Source of the DNA: CAYWFP01 sp964457365
Lineage (GTDB): Bacteria > Planctomycetota > SZUA-567
Direction of reading: 5' to 3'
Assembly: GCA_964457365.1 (NCBI GenBank)
Contig: CAYWFP010000003.1
Coordinates: 1-64,000, forward strand
Length of the DNA: 64,000 nucleotides
Shown here: positions 61,009 through 64,000 of the stretch, in pieces
Position numbering within the stretch: position 1 is the stretch's first letter
How the letters are laid out: every line of letters begins with the position of its first letter
Notes under the pieces: model-generated
What the model saw: only the letters and a program-made list of their open reading frames with translations
Told to the model about the DNA's origin: nothing
Database searches by the model: none
Position numbers and translations under genes: made by a program

Positions 61009-62616
61009 TCAGCTGTTGAGGATTGCCTCTGCCTCTTCCATGCCCGCTTCCATGATGTAGGGAATGCCGGAAACCATGGCCGCCTCTTCGGTAAGACTGA
61101 CGATATCGTCGCGGTCGATCTTGTCGAGGCGGAACGAGCGCGCGCCGGCCATGAGCTGGGTCAGGCCGGTGCGGAGCTTGTCGACGTAGGTGTTCATGGC
61201 GATAGCGCCGTAGGGCATCTTCTTCATGCGCGTCTTGCCGTACTTTTCCTCGAGCTTGGAGTAAGTGAGGAAGATCTGCTCGGGCTTGGTGCCGTACTTG
61301 CTGACTGTGGCGGGCAATTCCTTCCATGCGGTCTTTTTGGAATCCTTTTTGAGGACGCCCTCGATGTTGTCTCCGACGAAGCCGGGGATCATCAGCGCGC
61401 GGCCCATGCAGACGGCCTTGAAGTACGGCGCGCCCATGGCCAACACCTTGAAGATATGGTCTTCCGTCGAGAAGCCGCCAGCCATGGCCAGATCGGGGAT
61501 CCACTCGCCGCGCGTGGCAAGTTTCTTGGCGAAACCGTATGCCATGCTCTGCAGATAAAACGTGGGAATGCCCCATTCCTCCATCATGCGCCACGGGCTC
61601 ATACCGGTGCCGCCGCCGGCGCCGTCAATGGTCAAGAGGTCGACGCGCGCCCGCGAACACCATTTGATCGCCATGGCCAGCTCGCGCGGGCCGTAAGCGC
61701 CGGTCTTGAGGCTGACGCGCTTGACGCCGACGGAGCGGCGCAGGTACTCGACGGTGCGGGCGAAGTCGTCCTCGTCGATGAAACCCAGACGCGAATGGCG
61801 TTCAAACTCCTTGATCGAGCCGCTCTTGAAGCCGGCCTGGATGGCCGGGTCGACCGGGTCGGGCGTGACGATGTAGCCGCGTTTGCGCAGTTCAAGCGCG
61901 CGGTCCAGATCGCGCACCTTGATCTCGCCGCCGATGCACTTGGCGCCTTGCCCCCATTTTAGTTCGATGGTTTCGAGACCGAGATCGTTGACCACGTATT
62001 CGGCCACGCCCAGGCGCGCGTCCTCGACGTTGAGCTGGACGATGATGTCGCCAAAGCCGTCGTGCCAGTCGCGGTAAAGTTTGACGCGACGTTCCATCTC
62101 CGGGCTCTTGATGACCTTGCCGTCCTTGTTCCGTTTCAGTCCGGGGTCGATGCCGCATACGTTCTCGCCGACCACGAGCGAGATGCCGGCGACGGCGGTG
62201 CCGACAGCGAAGCCTTCCCAGTGTTTGCGGGCGATCTCGGTGGAGCCCAGCGCGCCGGTGAAGATCGGCATGCGCATGCGCACCGGATGGGTGTGGCCGT
62301 AGACGGCATTGGTTTCGACCGCGGGGAAGATGGCCTTGTCCGGATTGGCCTCGTCGATGGCCTCGGCGCCGAGTGCGTAGCCGAGGATGTTCAGGTGCGA
62401 ATAATCGACGGGATAATCCTTGTCGCCGCCGGCGGTCAAATCACCGAACGGTCCCGGATAGATCACTTCGCGCCCGCGCAGGGAGGACTTGAACACCTCG
62501 CAGTTGCCCGGACAACTGTCCAGACAGCGCGTGCACAGCCCCGAATAAGGCGCCACGTTCCGCGAGCGGTTTCGGGTGTCCGTCGCGTCGTTGCCGCATG
62601 GATTTTGCAGATTCAT
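61009..62616 (-). CDS. FMN-binding glutamate synthase-like protein with N-terminal Fe-S motif
   Basis: A 535-residue protein. A cysteine cluster CTRCLDSCPGNC near residue 27 (CX2CX3CX3C) suggests an Fe-S cluster. The rest is the FMN-dependent central domain of glutamate synthase: IELKWGQGAKCIGGEIKV, LLTIDGAGGGTGMSPWRMM, DLAMAGGFSTEDHIFKVLAM and GAPYFKAVCMGRALMIPG. It lacks the glutaminase domain, as in archaeal-type GltB alpha proteins, so ammonia or another donor must come from elsewhere. GGAGGG precedes the ATG. A full gltB starts divergently 456 bases away. Confidence 0.86.
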   Translation of the reverse strand: MNLQNPCGNDATDTRNRSRNVAPYSGLCTRCLDSCPGNCEVFKSSLRGREVIYPGPFGDLTAGGDKDYPVDYSHLNILGYALGAEAIDEANPDKAIFPAVETNAVYGHTHPVRMRMPIFTGALGSTEIARKHWEGFAVGTAVAGISLVVGENVCGIDPGLKRNKDGKVIKSPEMERRVKLYRDWHDGFGDIIVQLNVEDARLGVAEYVVNDLGLETIELKWGQGAKCIGGEIKVRDLDRALELRKRGYIVTPDPVDPAIQAGFKSGSIKEFERHSRLGFIDEDDFARTVEYLRRSVGVKRVSLKTGAYGPRELAMAIKWCSRARVDLLTIDGAGGGTGMSPWRMMEEWGIPTFYLQSMAYGFAKKLATRGEWIPDLAMAGGFSTEDHIFKVLAMGAPYFKAVCMGRALMIPGFVGDNIEGVLKKDSKKTAWKELPATVSKYGTKPEQIFLTYSKLEEKYGKTRMKKMPYGAIAMNTYVDKLRTGLTQLMAGARSFRLDKIDRDDIVSLTEEAAMVSGIPYIMEAGMEEAEAILNS

Positions 62617-62741
62617 GCCCTATCCCTCCAGAAGTGTATGCGTGTTCTTCTTCAAGCGACCACCTTACAAGGCGCCCGCCTCGCCAATCTGCGAATTCGT
62701 CAGCGATGGTTTCGGCTTGATGATTTCGACAAACGCGACAG

Positions 62742-62770
62742 ACGATAGCGGCATGATCGAGTTTTGTCAA
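62742..62770 (-). promoter_or_regulatory. sigma-70 promoter of the FMN-glutamate synthase-like gene
   Basis: A perfect TTGACA (62770-62765) and TATCGT (62747-62742) are 17 bases apart on the minus strand. Transcription would start near 62735, about 120 bases before the ATG at 62616. Confidence 0.6.
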
Positions 62771-62900
62771 TTGCCGGCTTTGCTTCCATTGTCGAAACGC
62801 GCAGAGCAAGAAACGTTGCGCATGCATGGATAGTGAACCGGCGTTAATGAAACCTTGTTCAACTTGTTGTCCAACCTGCTTTGAGCGCCGGTTTTATATC

Positions 62901-62929
62901 TTGTCAGATCGCGATAATCGCGGTAAAAT
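62901..62929 (+). promoter_or_regulatory. sigma-70 promoter of gltB with an operator-like repeat in the spacer
   Basis: TTGTCA (62901-62906) and TAAAAT (62924-62929) are 17 bases apart, five of six matches each. Within the spacer lies the perfect inverted repeat CGCGAT-A-ATCGCG (62910-62922), well placed for a repressor. The leader to the ATG at 63073 is about 137 bases. Confidence 0.65.
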
Positions 62930-63072
62930 ATAATGATGCTGGGCGGGGCGTGGGCTCCGCCTTTTTCGTGTCCCGACACCACATATTTCGCCGCCGCCGC
63001 CGGGCTATTGGACAGCGCCGTAAAGATGCTGTCGGTCCAACGCGCTTGACACATGTGAAGGATTTTGCGCCT

Positions 63073-64000
63073 ATGTCGTCTTCGACTCATCAGCACGATA
63101 CCTGGTTTCCCAAGGCCGAAGGCATGTACGATCCGGCCCTCGAGCACGATGCTTGCGGCGTCGGTATGGTCGCCAACATCGACGGTACGGTCGCCCATGA
63201 GATCATCGAGACGGGCTTGGAGATTCTGGTCAATCTGACCCATCGCGGCGCGGTCGGGAGCGACCCGGATACCGGTGACGGAGCCGGAATCCTGATGCAG
63301 CTGCCGCATGCGTTCTTCGCGCGTCGATGCGGCGACATCGGGATCGAACTACCCGAACCCGGTGCCTACGCCGCGGGCATGGTCTTCCTGCCGCGCGGAA
63401 ACGACTCGCGCTGCATCGAGATTTTCAACCAGGTGATCGCGGAAGAGGGCTGTCGTCTGCTGGGCTGGCGCGACGTTCCGCACCATCCTGAGTGCTGCGG
63501 CCGCACCGCCGCATCGGTATGCCCCGAGATCAAGCAGGTCTTCATCGGCGACCCGAGCCGCCGCGGGCTCGATTTCGAGCGCAAGCTGTACGTCATCCGT
63601 CGGTTGACAGAGAAGCGGGTGAAAGACCTCGGCGGCGTGCATGCGGAATTCTTCTATGTGCCGACGTTGAGCAGCCGGACGATCTGTTACAAGGGCATGA
63701 TGCTTGCTCACCAGGTGGCGAAGTTCTATCCGGATCTGCGAGAGGAAGACATGCAGTCGGCGTTGGCGGTGGTGCACCAGCGCTATTCGACCAATACCTT
63801 CCCGAGTTGGCCGCTGGCGCAGCCTTTCCGGTGTCTCTGTCACAACGGCGAGATCAACACCCTCCGCGGCAACATCAACAAGATGCTTTCGCGCCACTCG
63901 AATCTCTTGGGCGAGGCTCTCGGCGAGGATGTAGAGAAGTTGCTGCCGATCATCATCGAGGGCTTCAGCGACTCGGCCTGCTTCGACAACATGCTCGAGT
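63073..64000 (+). CDS. gltB: glutamate synthase large subunit, N-terminal part (runs off window)
   Basis: The first 309 residues of the large subunit, open to the window edge. A 27-residue propeptide precedes the catalytic Cys28 of the class II glutaminase domain (EHDACGVGMVANIDG). Then come VNLTHRGAVGSDPDTGDGAG, FFYVPTLSSRTICYKGMML, VVHQRYSTNTFPSWPLAQPF and CHNGEINTLRGNINKM, all standard for GltB. Maturation would expose Cys28 as the N-terminal nucleophile. The rest of the roughly 1500-residue protein lies beyond the window. It is divergent from the FMN-only homologue. Confidence 0.95.
   Translation, partial: MSSSTHQHDTWFPKAEGMYDPALEHDACGVGMVANIDGTVAHEIIETGLEILVNLTHRGAVGSDPDTGDGAGILMQLPHAFFARRCGDIGIELPEPGAYAAGMVFLPRGNDSRCIEIFNQVIAEEGCRLLGWRDVPHHPECCGRTAASVCPEIKQVFIGDPSRRGLDFERKLYVIRRLTEKRVKDLGGVHAEFFYVPTLSSRTICYKGMMLAHQVAKFYPDLREEDMQSALAVVHQRYSTNTFPSWPLAQPFRCLCHNGEINTLRGNINKMLSRHSNLLGEALGEDVEKLLPIIIEGFSDSACFDNMLE

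Overview
The window is GC-rich and densely coded, with no rRNA, phage, insertion sequence or CRISPR. It looks like chromosome from a motile Gram-negative bacterium: it carries flagellin and hook genes, lipoproteins with lipoboxes, a HlyD/MacB-type exporter and many two-component proteins. A type III glutamine synthetase, sugar-isomerase TIM barrels, an SGNH/MBOAT pair and FG-GAP-like secreted proteins would fit the PVC group or a neighbouring poorly cultured phylum. The sequence alone does not settle this.

Layout. 1-2.0 kb: putrescine synthesis from agmatine (aguB and aguA) with a CheY-like receiver between them. 2.0-7.1 kb: a MATE transporter and a MacAB-like exporter (adaptor, ATPase, permease). 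7.1-8.6 kb: flagellin (minus strand) with a leader of three hairpins. 9-11.4 kb: a secreted beta-sandwich protein and HflX, then the decayed remnant of a hybrid histidine kinase. 12.1-21.5 kb: a plus-strand catabolic cluster (old-yellow-enzyme/GltD-like flavoprotein, sugar isomerase, SDR, lipoprotein, FAD oxidoreductase, double STAS, KDPG/KHG aldolase, secreted alpha/beta hydrolase). 21.8 kb: tRNA-Tyr with a clear promoter and terminator. 22-28.7 kb: a minus-strand block with proBA, a large secreted protein, a lipoprotein, a HAD phosphatase and a short glycosyltransferase.

29-32.5 kb holds two SGNH-like proteins, both with an altered nucleophile position, and an MBOAT acyltransferase. 32.7-40.9 kb holds a REC-kinase-REC-REC protein, an EIIA-CBS protein with an SLC13/ArsB-type transporter, another sugar-isomerase barrel, an ADP-ribosylglycohydrolase, a sensorless kinase and an FRG-domain protein. 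41-45 kb holds two secreted unknowns around a pabB-pabC fusion. 45-51.7 kb is a minus-strand run: hybrid kinase, TatD-radical SAM fusion, UDP-glucuronate decarboxylase-like epimerase and M20 peptidase. 52.2-54.2 kb is the hook gene flgE behind a sigma-28-type promoter, followed by a frameshifted GAF remnant.

55-64 kb is a nitrogen-assimilation island: amtB1, a P-II protein, amtB2, type III glutamine synthetase, an FMN/Fe-S glutamate-synthase-like protein and, divergently, full-length gltB running off the end. Ammonium enters through the Amt channels, is fixed by GlnN into glutamine, and is turned into glutamate by glutamate synthase. The P-II protein has Ile at the usual uridylylation position Tyr51, so control here probably rests on ligand binding and on the leader, sigma-54-like and operator-like elements seen upstream of these genes.

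I found no unmistakable new system. The best leads are the amtB1 leader with its own mini-ORF, the Tyr51-less P-II island, the two nucleophile-altered SGNH proteins beside the MBOAT gene, the flavoprotein catabolic cluster, and the ADP-ribosylglycohydrolase/kinase/FRG neighbourhood.
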